Positions 1 to 7,386 of a stretch of DNA of 19,378 bases are shown here, piece by piece. The translations under genes were made by a program, and so were the position numbers. The stretch's first letter is position 1. The number at the start of each line of letters is the position of its first letter. The notes below the pieces were generated by a model. It ran no database searches and was not told the origin of the DNA. It saw nothing but the letters and a program-made list of their open reading frames with translations. The stretch comes from an uncultured Methylotenera sp. (GTDB lineage Bacteria; Pseudomonadota; Gammaproteobacteria; Burkholderiales; Methylophilaceae). Location of the stretch: NCBI RefSeq assembly GCF_946479685.1, contig NZ_CAMLGS010000038.1:1-19378 (forward strand), given 5' to 3'.

Positions 1-124
1 GGATGATTTTTGCGTTTTCTGAGATGAAATCTTTTAAAAGATCAACATCTTTGTAATCTACTTCTTTGATGCCTTCTGCTGAAAAACGGCAGTAACGGCG
101 GCGTTTGTACATATCTCTTGCCAT
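1..124 (-). CDS. rpsR: 30S ribosomal protein S18 (N-terminal part, cut by window edge)
   Basis: Small-subunit ribosomal protein that pairs with S6 on the 16S rRNA platform. Only the first 41 codons lie in the window; the frame stays open to base 1. The protein begins [18 protein letters not shown], and the basic RRRYCRF stretch followed by the acidic [11 protein letters not shown] segment is typical of S18. The ATG at 122-124 is preceded on the minus strand by GGAG, a good ribosome binding site. It is third in the order rpsF-priB-rpsR, which is the usual order in Beta- and Gammaproteobacteria; rplI would be expected next, outside the window. A 9-bp hairpin lies between it and priB. Confidence 0.95.
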   Translation of the reverse strand, partial: MARDMYKRRRYCRFSAEGIKEVDYKDVDLLKDFISENAKII

Positions 125-148
125 CTTAAACTCCTAAATTCTTTAATT

Positions 149-169
149 TATGTAAGCCCGGCTTACATA
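149..169 (-). promoter_or_regulatory. Intercistronic hairpin between priB and rpsR
   Basis: TATGTAAGC at 149-157 and GCTTACATA at 161-169 are perfect reverse complements, giving a 9-bp stem with a 3-nt loop. The stop codon of priB (163-165) is inside the stem. On the minus strand it is not followed by a continuous T-run, so it reads as a weak attenuator, RNA-processing or mRNA-stability element rather than a full terminator. The role is inferred from position only. Confidence 0.5.
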
Positions 170-447
170 GTCTTTATGTCATTAATATGCATAACCAATT
201 GCGTGCTTTTAAGACTGCGTTTAGCTAAAAATCCTTGCGCCATGATTTGTGCGCCTAACTTTAAGCCCGTTAATGCCAAGTTACCTAACACTACTGCATT
301 AACTTCACACTCTACTTTTCGCTTCATGCCAGCTTCAATTTGCTCTGAAACATGTCGCAATACAACACTTAACAACGGTATGCCTGCTGGTGTGTAGCGA
401 AGCGGTTCAACTTGCACCACTTCTGCCTGTATCACCAATTTATTCAA
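163..447 (-). CDS. priB: Primosomal replication protein N (PriB)
   Basis: Single-stranded-DNA-binding OB-fold protein of the PriA-PriB primosome, which reloads DnaB at stalled forks. The 94-residue product has the pattern expected of short PriB proteins: LVIQAEV, then RYTPAGIPLLSVVLRH at about residues 17-32, a middle VECEVNAVVLGN strand and the LGAQIMAQGFLAKRS segment. The motif RYTPAGIP is close to what I recall of neisserial PriB. Its place between rpsF and rpsR is the conserved location of the gene. The start is TTG (445-447), which begins the base after the rpsF stop TAA (448-450). There is no clear Shine-Dalgarno sequence, so translation probably depends on ribosomes ending rpsF. Confidence 0.9.
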   Translation of the reverse strand: MNKLVIQAEVVQVEPLRYTPAGIPLLSVVLRHVSEQIEAGMKRKVECEVNAVVLGNLALTGLKLGAQIMAQGFLAKRSLKSTQLVMHINDIKTM

Positions 448-831
448 TTAAGCAGCAGCTGCCTCTGTTGGTGCAGCTGGAGCCGCATCTTTACTCAACA
501 CTGATTTAGATTTCTCTTCTTTCATCATTGGTGATGGTGCAGTAACAGCAGTTTTTGTAGCCATAGTTAGGTGACGCAATACTGCATCGTTGAATTTAAA
601 GCCATGCTCTAATTCTTCTAACACTGTTTGGTTACATTCAATGTTCATTAACACGTAGTGTGCTTTGTGAATTTTTTGGATTGGATAAGCCAATTGACGA
701 CGGCCCCAGTCTTCTAAACGGTGAATAGCACCACCGTTAGTAGTGATAAGTGCGCGGTAACGCTCAATCATCGCTGGCACTTGCTCGCTTTGGTCCGGAT
801 GGACGATAAATACTACTTCATAATGTCTCAT
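448..831 (-). CDS. rpsF: 30S ribosomal protein S6
   Basis: Ribosomal protein S6, partner of S18 in the small-subunit platform. The 127-residue product starts [18 protein letters not shown] and contains [16 protein letters not shown] and [10 protein letters not shown], all hallmarks of S6. The C-terminus is a low-complexity Ala/Pro/Glu tail (about residues 100-127), as in many proteobacterial S6 proteins. The ATG at 829-831 is chosen because AAGGAG lies just upstream and S6 homologues begin at this point; the frame extends 20 codons further but that part does not match S6. It is the first gene of the operon with priB and rpsR, driven by the promoter at 926-954. Confidence 0.96.
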   Translation of the reverse strand: MRHYEVVFIVHPDQSEQVPAMIERYRALITTNGGAIHRLEDWGRRQLAYPIQKIHKAHYVLMNIECNQTVLEELEHGFKFNDAVLRHLTMATKTAVTAPSPMMKEEKSKSVLSKDAAPAAPTEAAAA

Positions 832-897
832 AGACACTCCTTTTGGATAAAAGCCACCTGCTTTACACAGTGTGACAAGGTAAAAAAACAAAAACTA

Positions 898-915
898 CCC
901 GATATCGCTATCGAG
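898..915 (-). promoter_or_regulatory. Leader hairpin upstream of rpsF
   Basis: Read on the minus strand, CTCGATA and TATCGGG form a 7-bp stem (one G-U pair) closed by a GCGA tetraloop of the stable GNRA type. It would sit at the very 5' end of an mRNA begun from the promoter at 926-954. It could protect the 5' end or take part in autogenous control of the operon. The conserved CCG-containing S6:S18-binding leader was not recognised, so the role is open. Confidence 0.4.
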
Positions 916-925
916 CAAGCGCAGG

Positions 926-954
926 ATTATAGACAAAGTCTAACGACTAATCAA
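926..954 (-). promoter_or_regulatory. Sigma70-type promoter of the rpsF operon
   Basis: On the minus strand TTGATT (949-954) is followed by 17 bases and then a perfect TATAAT (926-931). Transcription would start near 919, leaving a leader of roughly 88 nt before the rpsF ATG. The match and spacing are very good, and its position in the gap before a ribosomal operon is as expected. Confidence 0.75.
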
Positions 955-1036
955 ATTATATTTAATAAAATCAAATGTTTTGTAACATTTATATTGGCAT
1001 GCTATTGCTTTTTATTACTGATGCCAGCAAAAAAAA

Positions 1037-3070
1037 CTAAACAAGGTCTGGCATTTCTGCACCGTAAAACTTAACCCTGAGTTTTTTCAGCTGGTCCCTA
1101 AAGTCAGCAGCCTTTTCAAACTCCAGGTTTTTAGCCGCGTCATGCATGGCTTTTTCCAGGCGCTTCATTTCCTTGGTGATTTGCTTCTCGCTCAGCGCTT
1201 CGTAACTGGCTTGGTCTTGCATCGCTTTACGCTCACGCAAGGCTTCATCTTTATCATAAACACCATCAATAATATCTTTAATGCGCTTGCTTACGCCTCT
1301 AGGGGTAATACCATGCGCCTCATTAAACGCCTTTTGCACGCCACGTCTGCGCTCGGTTTCATCCATGGCCAACTGCATGCTACGAGTGATTTTATTAGCG
1401 TAAAAGATTACCTGCCCGTTTAGATTGCGCGCTGCGCGCCCCGCAGTTTGAATCAAGCTACGCTCTGAGCGTAAAAAGCCTTCTTTATCTGCATCCAGCA
1501 CTGCCACCAAAGACACTTCTGGGATATCCAAACCTTCACGTAACAGGTTAATGCCAACCAGCACATCAAATTCGCCCAGACGTAAATCTCGAATAATTTC
1601 CACACGCTCCACGGTATCAATGTCACTATGCAAATAGCGTGTTTTTACGCCATGCTCACTTAGGTAGTCGGTCAGATCTTCTGACATACGTTTAGTTAAA
1701 GTGGTCGCCAATACGCGCTGACCAAGCTCAACGCGTTTTTTGATTTCGCTTAACAGGTCATCAACTTGGGTATCTGCCGGCTTCACGATAATTTCAGGGT
1801 CCATCAAGCCAGTTGGTCGTGCAATCATTTCTACAACCTGCTGCTGATGCTCTTTTTCGTAATCAGCTGGGGTGGCGGAAACAAACACACACTGACGCAT
1901 CACGCGCTCAAACTCATCAAATTTGAGCGGACGGTTATCCATGGCAGATGGCAGCCTGAACCCATAATCCACTAGATTCTCTTTACGCGCACGGTCACCT
2001 TTATACATGGCACCAATTTGCGGCACCGTGACGTGACTTTCATCAATAATCAGCAATGCGTTATCCGGCAAATAATCCATCAAGGTTGGCGGCGGGTCAC
2101 CTGGCCTAGCCCCTGTTAAATGGCGGCTGTAATTCTCAATACCTTTGCAGAAGCCGATTTCATTCAGCATTTCCAAGTCAAAGCGTGTACGCTGCTCAAT
2201 ACGCTGCGCTTCAACCAGCTTATTTTCTTTAATATAAAAATTGACACGATCGCGCAATTCTTCTTTGATGGTTTCCATCGCACGTATCGTCGCCTCGCGC
2301 GCCGTAACATAGTGACTGGAAGGGAAAATCCTGAAATTATGGATTTTGTTAAAGATTTGCCCGGTTAGCGGATCAAATAACTGTATGCCGTCAATCTCGT
2401 CATCAAACAGACTGATACGCACAGCGGTTTCGCTATTTTCTGATGGAAATACATCAATTACGTCGCCACGCACGCGGAATGTACCGCGGCCAAAGTCAAA
2501 GTCATTGCGGTCGTACTGCATGCGAATCAGATGGTCCACGATATCGCGCTGCCCCATCTTTTTGCCCAGATGAATATGCAGCACCATGCCATGATATTCA
2601 CTCGGATCACCAATACCGTAAATAGCTGATACCGTTGCAACAACAACACAATCTTCACGCTCCAGCATCGCCTTGGTTGCAGATAGTCGCATCTGTTCAA
2701 TATGGTCATTGATGCTAGAGTCTTTTTCAATGAACAAATCTCGTGAAGGCACGTAGGCTTCCGGTTGGTAATAATCGTAATAACTCACGAAATACTCAAC
2801 AGAGTTGTTGGGGAAAAACTCGCGGAACTCACTATATAACTGCGCCGCCAAGGTTTTATTTGGCGCCATCACAATTGCTGGTTTGCCAGTGCGCGCAATC
2901 ACGTTTGCCATGGTAAACGTTTTGCCTGAGCCGGTTACCCCAAGTAATGTTTGGAATTTCAGCCCATCATCCACGCCTTGTGTTAGCTTTTCAATCGCTT
3001 GCGGCTGGTCACCAGCGGGAGGAAATGGCTGATGCAATTGATATTTACTATTAGGAAATGTAACGAACAC
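1037..3070 (-). CDS. uvrB: Excinuclease ABC subunit B (UvrB)
   Basis: Damage-verifying DNA helicase-like subunit of nucleotide excision repair; it is loaded by UvrA and recruits UvrC. With the GTG start the protein has 677 residues, near the usual length (about 670). Visible in order are the Walker A motif GVTGSGKT (about residues 44-51), the segment [17 protein letters not shown] that forms the DNA-clamping beta-hairpin, DESHV (motif II), VSATP, the helicase motif QTAGRAARN, and a C-terminal UVR coiled-coil motif ([17 protein letters not shown]) that binds UvrC. The frame continues upstream to 3142, but that part is Lys/Leu-rich and unlike UvrB, so GTG at 3068-3070 is preferred; the ribosome site is weak. 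No canonical LexA box was seen upstream. It ends with TAG. Confidence 0.96.
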   Translation of the reverse strand: MFVTFPNSKYQLHQPFPPAGDQPQAIEKLTQGVDDGLKFQTLLGVTGSGKTFTMANVIARTGKPAIVMAPNKTLAAQLYSEFREFFPNNSVEYFVSYYDYYQPEAYVPSRDLFIEKDSSINDHIEQMRLSATKAMLEREDCVVVATVSAIYGIGDPSEYHGMVLHIHLGKKMGQRDIVDHLIRMQYDRNDFDFGRGTFRVRGDVIDVFPSENSETAVRISLFDDEIDGIQLFDPLTGQIFNKIHNFRIFPSSHYVTAREATIRAMETIKEELRDRVNFYIKENKLVEAQRIEQRTRFDLEMLNEIGFCKGIENYSRHLTGARPGDPPPTLMDYLPDNALLIIDESHVTVPQIGAMYKGDRARKENLVDYGFRLPSAMDNRPLKFDEFERVMRQCVFVSATPADYEKEHQQQVVEMIARPTGLMDPEIIVKPADTQVDDLLSEIKKRVELGQRVLATTLTKRMSEDLTDYLSEHGVKTRYLHSDIDTVERVEIIRDLRLGEFDVLVGINLLREGLDIPEVSLVAVLDADKEGFLRSERSLIQTAGRAARNLNGQVIFYANKITRSMQLAMDETERRRGVQKAFNEAHGITPRGVSKRIKDIIDGVYDKDEALRERKAMQDQASYEALSEKQITKEMKRLEKAMHDAAKNLEFEKAADFRDQLKKLRVKFYGAEMPDLV

Positions 3071-3323
3071 GTTATGCTTTTTTAGATATAAACACTTAAA
3101 TTTTAACAGAAATTTCAAGTACAGCCGCCAACAATCTAGCATGCTATTATCTAAAATATAGATTAATTCGAACTTTGCTAGAGATGCATAGTCATTTAGC
3201 TAAATAAACTTTGCATAATAAAAAGAATAAACAGTCCTACATGATCAACTATTAAGCTGCCAATCACCCATTTCAAACTGGGGTTACCTAATAATAAGCA
3301 GCCATTAACTCTTGGAGTCACAT

Positions 3324-4331
3324 ATGCGTGGATTTATTCTGCTTGCAGCATTAATGAGCTTTACACAAACATCCTTTGCTTTAGATCAAGCCAAAGTGCT
3401 TAAATCCTTACAATCTGTTGTTATGATACGCGGCTACAACACTAGCGGCGGCTTGGCATACGGTTCCGGCGTTGTGGTTGAAGCAAATAAAGTAATTACC
3501 AATTGCCATATTTTTCGCAGCACAAGCGCACCGTGGGTAACGCGTGGTGAAGATACTTATGAAATTGAATCAGTACAGGCTGACCGTAGACACGATTTAT
3601 GTTTAGTCACCGCCAACCTGCCTTTTACACCTGCACCTATCGGCAGCAGCGACCATATTAAAAGAGAGCAGGAAATACTTTCAATCGGACACTCCAACGG
3701 CGTCCCCAGCCCTATCACCTCTTCTGGCGTGATTAAAACAACTTATACTTTTGATGGCAGCAAAGTGATACGCAGCAGCGCTAAATTTTTGATGGGCGCT
3801 AGCGGTAGCGGTTTATTTGATACAGAAGGTAATTTGCTAGGTATCAACACTTTTAAAACACCCGGCCGCCCCGCTTACTTTTACTCACTCCCTATAGAAT
3901 GGCTGGCGGATTTGAAAAAACTGCCGGCTGAAACTAAATTCCCAATCACAGGCAAGGCGTTCTGGGAAGATGAAGACGAAGACAAGCCATTTTTTATGCA
4001 AATGGCGATTCCGGAAATTAACCAGGATTGGCCTAAGTTAGAGCAGGTTGCAATCAAATGGACTACAACTGACCCAAAAGATACCGAAGCATGGTTCGAG
4101 CTAGGCTTGGCACAAGAGCATTTGAATAAAATTGATGCTGCAAAACAATCATATTTAAGGTCTGTAGCAACTGATGCCAATAACACTAGTGCGCTGTTTA
4201 GATTGGGAGTGATTGCACAATCTCAAGGTGATAAAAGCAGCATGTCGTCCATCAACTCCACGATTGCCAAAATTGATGAAAACCTCGCTAAAGAATTTAG
4301 TGAAATGTTAGGTTGCAACATCCACTGCTAA
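3324..4331 (+). CDS. Exported trypsin-like serine protease with C-terminal TPR repeats
   Basis: Probable periplasmic serine protease of the trypsin-2/HtrA-like fold. Residues 1-19 (MRGFILLAALMSFTQTSFA) form a signal peptide with an A-type cleavage site. The triad can be read as His62 (VITNCH), Asp91 (RRHDLCLV) and Ser160 (GASGSG). After the protease core comes an acidic linker (WEDEDED, about 214-220) and then two TPR-like units (about 253-318), with the typical AWFELGLAQ and ALFRLGVIAQ helices. No PDZ domain is seen, which sets it apart from DegP/DegS. The ATG at 3324 is chosen because GGAG lies 6 nt upstream and the signal peptide starts there; an in-frame TTG four codons earlier is unlikely. 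The TPRs suggest a partner or substrate-holding role, but the substrate is unknown. It stands alone, with a strong terminator after it. Confidence 0.85.
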   Translation: MRGFILLAALMSFTQTSFALDQAKVLKSLQSVVMIRGYNTSGGLAYGSGVVVEANKVITNCHIFRSTSAPWVTRGEDTYEIESVQADRRHDLCLVTANLPFTPAPIGSSDHIKREQEILSIGHSNGVPSPITSSGVIKTTYTFDGSKVIRSSAKFLMGASGSGLFDTEGNLLGINTFKTPGRPAYFYSLPIEWLADLKKLPAETKFPITGKAFWEDEDEDKPFFMQMAIPEINQDWPKLEQVAIKWTTTDPKDTEAWFELGLAQEHLNKIDAAKQSYLRSVATDANNTSALFRLGVIAQSQGDKSSMSSINSTIAKIDENLAKEFSEMLGCNIHC

Positions 4332-4364
4332 CCTAGCATAACTCAAACGCTAACCAATCAATTC

Positions 4365-4400
4365 AAGACGGCATCCGTTTGCATGCCGTCTTCTTGCACT
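4365..4400 (+). terminator. Rho-independent terminator after the protease gene
   Basis: AAGACGGCAT (4365-4374) and ATGCCGTCTT (4383-4392) form a perfect 10-bp stem with an 8-nt loop. A T-rich run (CACTTTTT) begins a few bases later. It lies 33 nt after the protease stop codon. Confidence 0.75.
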
Positions 4401-4494
4401 TTTTAGACTCTGTGCTATTCCTAATCCACATATTTGTGCGTAAAATGGCGGCAATTCAACCGGTTACATACAAATTTGTCTTAAGGAACAGACC

Positions 4495-5697
4495 TTGTCA
4501 CACTCCGTATTATCCCAACGCGTTTTATCAATCAAAGAGTCACCAACTTTAGCCATTACCGCTAAGGCAGGTAAATACAAAGCTGAAGGTCGAGACATTA
4601 TCGGTCTTGCGGCTGGTGAGCCAGACTTTGATACGCCGCAGCATATTAAAGATGCGGCTAAAGCAGCGATTGACGCTGGCTTTACAAAATACACCCCAGT
4701 TGCAGGCATTCCTGGCTTGAAAAAAGCGATTGTTGCAAAATTCAAAAACGAAAATGGTTTTGACTACGCGCTGAATGAAGTAATTGTAGGCGTAGGTGGT
4801 AAACAAACTATTTTTAACCTATGTCTGGCTGTATTGAACAAAGGCGACGAAGTGATTGTTCCTGCACCATACTGGGTATCGTATGCAGATATCGCATTAG
4901 TGGCGGAAGCAACCCCGGTGATTCTTGAGTGCGGTATTGAGCAAGGCTTCAAGCTAACCGCTGCACAACTAGATGCTGCTATCACTCCTAAAACCAAACT
5001 GTTTATGATTAACTCACCGTCAAACCCGACTGGTGCAGTTTACACATTGGCAGAGTTGCAAGCATTGGGTGAAGTGCTGCTTAAACACCCACACGTGCTC
5101 ATCGCGACTGACGATATGTATGAACATGTTAACCTTACTGGCGACAAGTTCTACAACATCCTGAACGCTACACCAGCACTAAAAGATCGCTGCATCGTGC
5201 TCAATGGCGTATCCAAAGCTTACTCAATGACTGGCTGGCGTATTGGCTATGCCGCAGGCCCAGCTTACATCATTAAAGCGATGGAAATTTTACAGTCGCA
5301 ATCAACCAGCAACCCTGCTTCAATTTCTCAAGTAGCCGCGCAAGCTGCGCTAGAAGGCTCACAAGAGTGCATCGTGCCTATGGTAACTGCATTTAAAGAG
5401 CGCCATAAATACGTTGTGGACCGCTTTAATACAATGCCAGGCCTAAGCTGCCTGATGGCTGGTGGTGCATTTTATGCATTCCCTGACGCACGTGGTGCTA
5501 TTGATAACCTGTTCCAAGCTGGCAAAATTAAAGCAGCTACGGATATGGCACTAGCGGAATACTTGTTGGAAGAGTTTGATGTTGCTGTTGTGCCTGGCTC
5601 AGCATTTGGTGCAGAAGGTTATTTCAGAATCTCGTTTGCAACCTCAATGGACAATCTGCGCAATGCGTTAGATCGTATTGAAAAAGCGTTGCAATAA
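4495..5697 (+). CDS. Class I pyridoxal-phosphate aminotransferase, aspartate aminotransferase type
   Basis: PLP-dependent transaminase that most likely interconverts aspartate plus 2-oxoglutarate with oxaloacetate plus glutamate in the cytoplasm; prephenate transamination is also possible in this subgroup. It has 400 residues, the usual length for the AAT Ib type. Features in order are AGEPDFDTP (about 40-48), GGKQ for phosphate binding (101-104), SPSNPTG with Asn177, TDDMYE with Asp206 and Tyr209, GVSKAYSMTGWRIGY with Lys241 as the Schiff-base lysine, and FRIS with Arg378 that binds the substrate carboxylate. The start is TTG at 4495, preceded by AAGGA at 4483-4487; the N-terminal SQRVLSIKESPTLAITAKA fits the family from this point. 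It is monocistronic and converges on the AsmA-family gene. The paralogue assignment (aspC/aatA) cannot be settled by eye. Confidence 0.92.
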   Translation: MSHSVLSQRVLSIKESPTLAITAKAGKYKAEGRDIIGLAAGEPDFDTPQHIKDAAKAAIDAGFTKYTPVAGIPGLKKAIVAKFKNENGFDYALNEVIVGVGGKQTIFNLCLAVLNKGDEVIVPAPYWVSYADIALVAEATPVILECGIEQGFKLTAAQLDAAITPKTKLFMINSPSNPTGAVYTLAELQALGEVLLKHPHVLIATDDMYEHVNLTGDKFYNILNATPALKDRCIVLNGVSKAYSMTGWRIGYAAGPAYIIKAMEILQSQSTSNPASISQVAAQAALEGSQECIVPMVTAFKERHKYVVDRFNTMPGLSCLMAGGAFYAFPDARGAIDNLFQAGKIKAATDMALAEYLLEEFDVAVVPGSAFGAEGYFRISFATSMDNLRNALDRIEKALQ

Positions 5698-5712
5698 GGT
5701 TGCTCACCAATA

Positions 5713-5738
5713 GCAACATGGCATAAACCCCATGTTGC
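5713..5738 (+). repeat. Inverted repeat after the aminotransferase gene
   Basis: GCAACATGG (5713-5721) pairs perfectly with CCATGTTGC (5730-5738), with an 8-nt loop. There is no T-run after it on either strand, so it may act as an mRNA 3'-end stabilising hairpin or contribute to termination together with the larger hairpin that follows. Confidence 0.5.
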
Positions 5739-5748
5739 CAGTACAAAT

Positions 5749-5791
5749 AAAGGCTTATTTAAAACAGTTATTCGTTCTTAAATAAGCCTTT
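5749..5791 (-). terminator. Convergent-gene terminator overlapping the AsmA-family stop codon
   Basis: AAAGGCTTATTTAA (5749-5762) and TTAAATAAGCCTTT (5778-5791) make a perfect 14-bp stem with a 15-nt loop. On the minus strand the stem is followed by ATTTG, giving a T-rich end (TTTATTTG). One arm encodes the last codons of the AsmA-family gene and its stop (5768-5770) falls in the loop. It can probably also stop transcripts coming from the aminotransferase side. Confidence 0.6.
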
Positions 5792-7102
5792 AAGCTTATC
5801 TATAGCGCCTGCAGCCTTAATCCCTACGCTGGTGCCAAAGCCAGGGCCTAAAATAGCAGTTCCAGCAACCGCGCCAGCAACTGCAGCCTTAGACGGTAAA
5901 ATCACAGGGCTATCCAACGTACCAGAGATATCCAGCGGCACTGCAACCAAGCTTACACCGTGTTTAATCTCCACCTCACCACTACCATCAAGCTCTTTAT
6001 TGGCGGCAATCTCAACCTGGCCACTGCCAGATAGCAAACCTGAACTGAGTTTAAGATCCTTTAAGTGATACCGCTTGCCTTTCACGTTAGCCACGCCAGA
6101 AAAGTCATCAAACGCGGTTTCACCGCCTGCTGTTTGCTTGGTGAGTAAGCCGGCCACTTTAACCAGATCCACACCATGCACCACGCCATCATGCACTTTA
6201 AATGTAAAGCTGGCATTGATGTTATCCAGCAACTTGCTGGCATCTTTTGCAGCACCTGAAAATTGACCATTACCAGCCAACTGACCGCTCAAGTAAACCG
6301 CCTGGCTAATCAGTTTGCTAGGCTCTTTAACAGAAAGCCCTTCTACCTTGGCCTTGCCGTTAGTACGCCAATCTTTATGCCATAGTAAATCAAGGTTGGC
6401 AGTCAATTTTCCGCCATACAAATCCATGTCAATACGCGGCACTTCTAAACGCTCTTTTTTCAAATGCATTTCTATCTGCGCCTTATCAATTAACACTGGC
6501 AGCCCTACTGGCAATGTCCACTTCTTAGCTTGGATAGAAATTAAATGTGACTCAGACTCAGGTACTACCGTTGCGCTTATAGCACCATCCACAGACTCCA
6601 GTGCAGCCTTACTCAATTGCTTACCATCCAGCAAGCTTACTTCAACATTAAGCGCCGGCAGCTTTAGGTCAGGCCAATCAAATTGCAAGCTATCAATAGA
6701 GATATCTCTAACATTGACCATATTTGCTTCAGAGTCAGATTCGGTCTTACTGTCGGCCAATGCCAGAATCATATCTAGCGCCGACTTTTTAAGAATAGGC
6801 TTGCTTATATGTATATCAATCACTCTTGGCGCTGAGAAAATACTGCCTAAAGATGGAGTCACCGTGAGCTGTTCAACCTTTAATTCATTGCCCTCACCTA
6901 CATTCACCCCGCTGATTACCAAGCGTGGACTGGGTAGCAACAGCAAACGACCTGATGAAATCGTCACTGGCACCCCTAATTTATCACTTGCTAGCTTTTC
7001 TGCCTCATTTAGGTAAGTTTTAACTGGAATGAAAAAAGGTAGAATAATCAACAAGCTAATTACAATCAGAATTCCAATTAATATTTTTTTATTTTTTTTC
7101 AT
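5768..7102 (-). CDS. AsmA-family protein
   Basis: Member of the AsmA/TAM family of envelope proteins thought to help lipid movement or outer-membrane assembly. The 444-residue product begins with Lys-rich MKKNKK, then one hydrophobic anchor (about residues 7-26) and a long beta-strand-rich periplasmic part. The first part (about 27-100), with LGVPVTISSGRLLLLPSPRLVISGV, is typical of the AsmA N-terminus; the region around FSGVANVKGKRYHLKDLKLSSGLLSG, written here in two parts (FSGVANVKGKRYHL and KDLKLSSGLLSG), is the usual AsmA C-terminal signature. The end is Gly/Ala-rich (about 404-436). It is shorter than E. coli AsmA (about 617 residues). The ATG has a weak AGG upstream. It is a single gene, divergent from tRNA-Asn. 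Confidence 0.85.
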   Translation of the reverse strand: MKKNKKILIGILIVISLLIILPFFIPVKTYLNEAEKLASDKLGVPVTISSGRLLLLPSPRLVISGVNVGEGNELKVEQLTVTPSLGSIFSAPRVIDIHISKPILKKSALDMILALADSKTESDSEANMVNVRDISIDSLQFDWPDLKLPALNVEVSLLDGKQLSKAALESVDGAISATVVPESESHLISIQAKKWTLPVGLPVLIDKAQIEMHLKKERLEVPRIDMDLYGGKLTANLDLLWHKDWRTNGKAKVEGLSVKEPSKLISQAVYLSGQLAGNGQFSGAAKDASKLLDNINASFTFKVHDGVVHGVDLVKVAGLLTKQTAGGETAFDDFSGVANVKGKRYHLKDLKLSSGLLSGSGQVEIAANKELDGSGEVEIKHGVSLVAVPLDISGTLDSPVILPSKAAVAGAVAGTAILGPGFGTSVGIKAAGAIDKLKGLFKNE

Positions 7103-7133
7103 GAAAATAACCTAAAAATTTAGCTAGTAGCGA

Positions 7134-7162
7134 TTGACCAAAGCCCGCTCGGTAAGTATTAT
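7134..7162 (+). promoter_or_regulatory. Promoter of tRNA-Asn
   Basis: TTGACC (7134-7139), 17 bases, then TATTAT (7157-7162). The start would be near 7169, about 9 nt before the mature tRNA. The bases after the -10 box (AGCGCC) form a GC-rich discriminator, as found in stringently controlled stable-RNA promoters. Its -10 region overlaps a TATAAT on the other strand (7158-7163) that could serve the AsmA-family gene. Confidence 0.75.
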
Positions 7163-7177
7163 AGCGCCTTCACCGAT

Positions 7178-7253
7178 TCCTCAATAGCTCAGTCGGTAGA
7201 GCGCCGGACTGTTAATCCGTAGGTCCCTGGTTCGAGCCCAGGTTGAGGAGCCA
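7178..7253 (+). tRNA. tRNA-Asn (anticodon GTT)
   Basis: A 76-nt cloverleaf with CCA encoded. The acceptor stem TCCTCAA pairs with TTGAGGA, the D arm is GCTC/GAGC, the anticodon loop CTGTTAA holds GTT at 7211-7213, and the T arm CCTGG-TTCGAGC-CCAGG is perfect. The discriminator base is G. The outermost anticodon-stem pair is C27-U43, a mismatch, where I recall a G-U pair in E. coli tRNA-Asn; the other four pairs are sound, so the tRNA should be functional. Confidence 0.97.
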
Positions 7254-7260
7254 AACATAC

Positions 7261-7294
7261 AAAGCCTTGCAGCAATGCAGGGCTTTTTTATTTT
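7261..7294 (+). terminator. Rho-independent terminator after tRNA-Asn
   Basis: AAAGCCTTGCA (7261-7271) and TGCAGGGCTTT (7276-7286) form an 11-bp stem (one G-U pair) with a GCAA tetraloop, followed at once by a T-run (TTTATTTT). It begins 8 nt after the tRNA CCA end. Confidence 0.88.
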
Positions 7295-7316
7295 CTGGCT
7301 ATCAACTATTAGCTCC

Positions 7317-7345
7317 CTAGTGTTACGTTTCTAGGCGTTACGCTT
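7317..7345 (+). repeat. Tandem imperfect direct repeats upstream of the LRR-kinase gene
   Basis: CTAGTGTTACGTTT (7317-7330) is followed directly by CTAGGCGTTACGCTT (7331-7345); both carry CTAG and GTTACG at nearly the same spacing, and a third CTAG occurs at 7352-7355. The block lies 42 bp before the kinase start and could be a protein-binding site. No promoter boxes were clear enough to call here. Confidence 0.4.
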
Positions 7346-7386
7346 TAATGGCTAGGGTAAATTAGTTAGGATAAATAAGTTTAACT

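Noticed and set aside
832..891. Upstream extension of rpsF to 891
   Set aside because: The internal ATG at 829-831 has an AAGGAG site and matches the S6 N-terminus; the extension covers the leader.
840..900. Conserved S6:S18-binding mRNA leader
   Set aside because: A weak bulged stem can be drawn around 865-890, but the CCG feature that marks the known motif is absent.
3071..3142. N-terminal extension of UvrB to an ATG at 3142
   Set aside because: The extra 24 residues are Lys/Leu-rich, unlike UvrB N-termini, and no ribosome site precedes that ATG. The GTG at 3068-3070 gives a normal length.
3071..3323. LexA/SOS box for uvrB
   Set aside because: Fragments such as CTGT and ACAG occur but not as a CTGT-N8-ACAG palindrome, so no SOS control can be claimed from the sequence.
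3138..3323. Promoters for uvrB and the protease in their divergent gap
   Set aside because: The region is A/T-rich with several -10-like words (for example CATAAT at 3214-3219), but none has a good -35 box at proper spacing.
6315..7016. Long open frame antisense to the AsmA-family gene (233 codons)
   Set aside because: Ser/Leu/Pro-rich translation with no recognisable domain and fully opposite a well-supported gene; a shadow frame.
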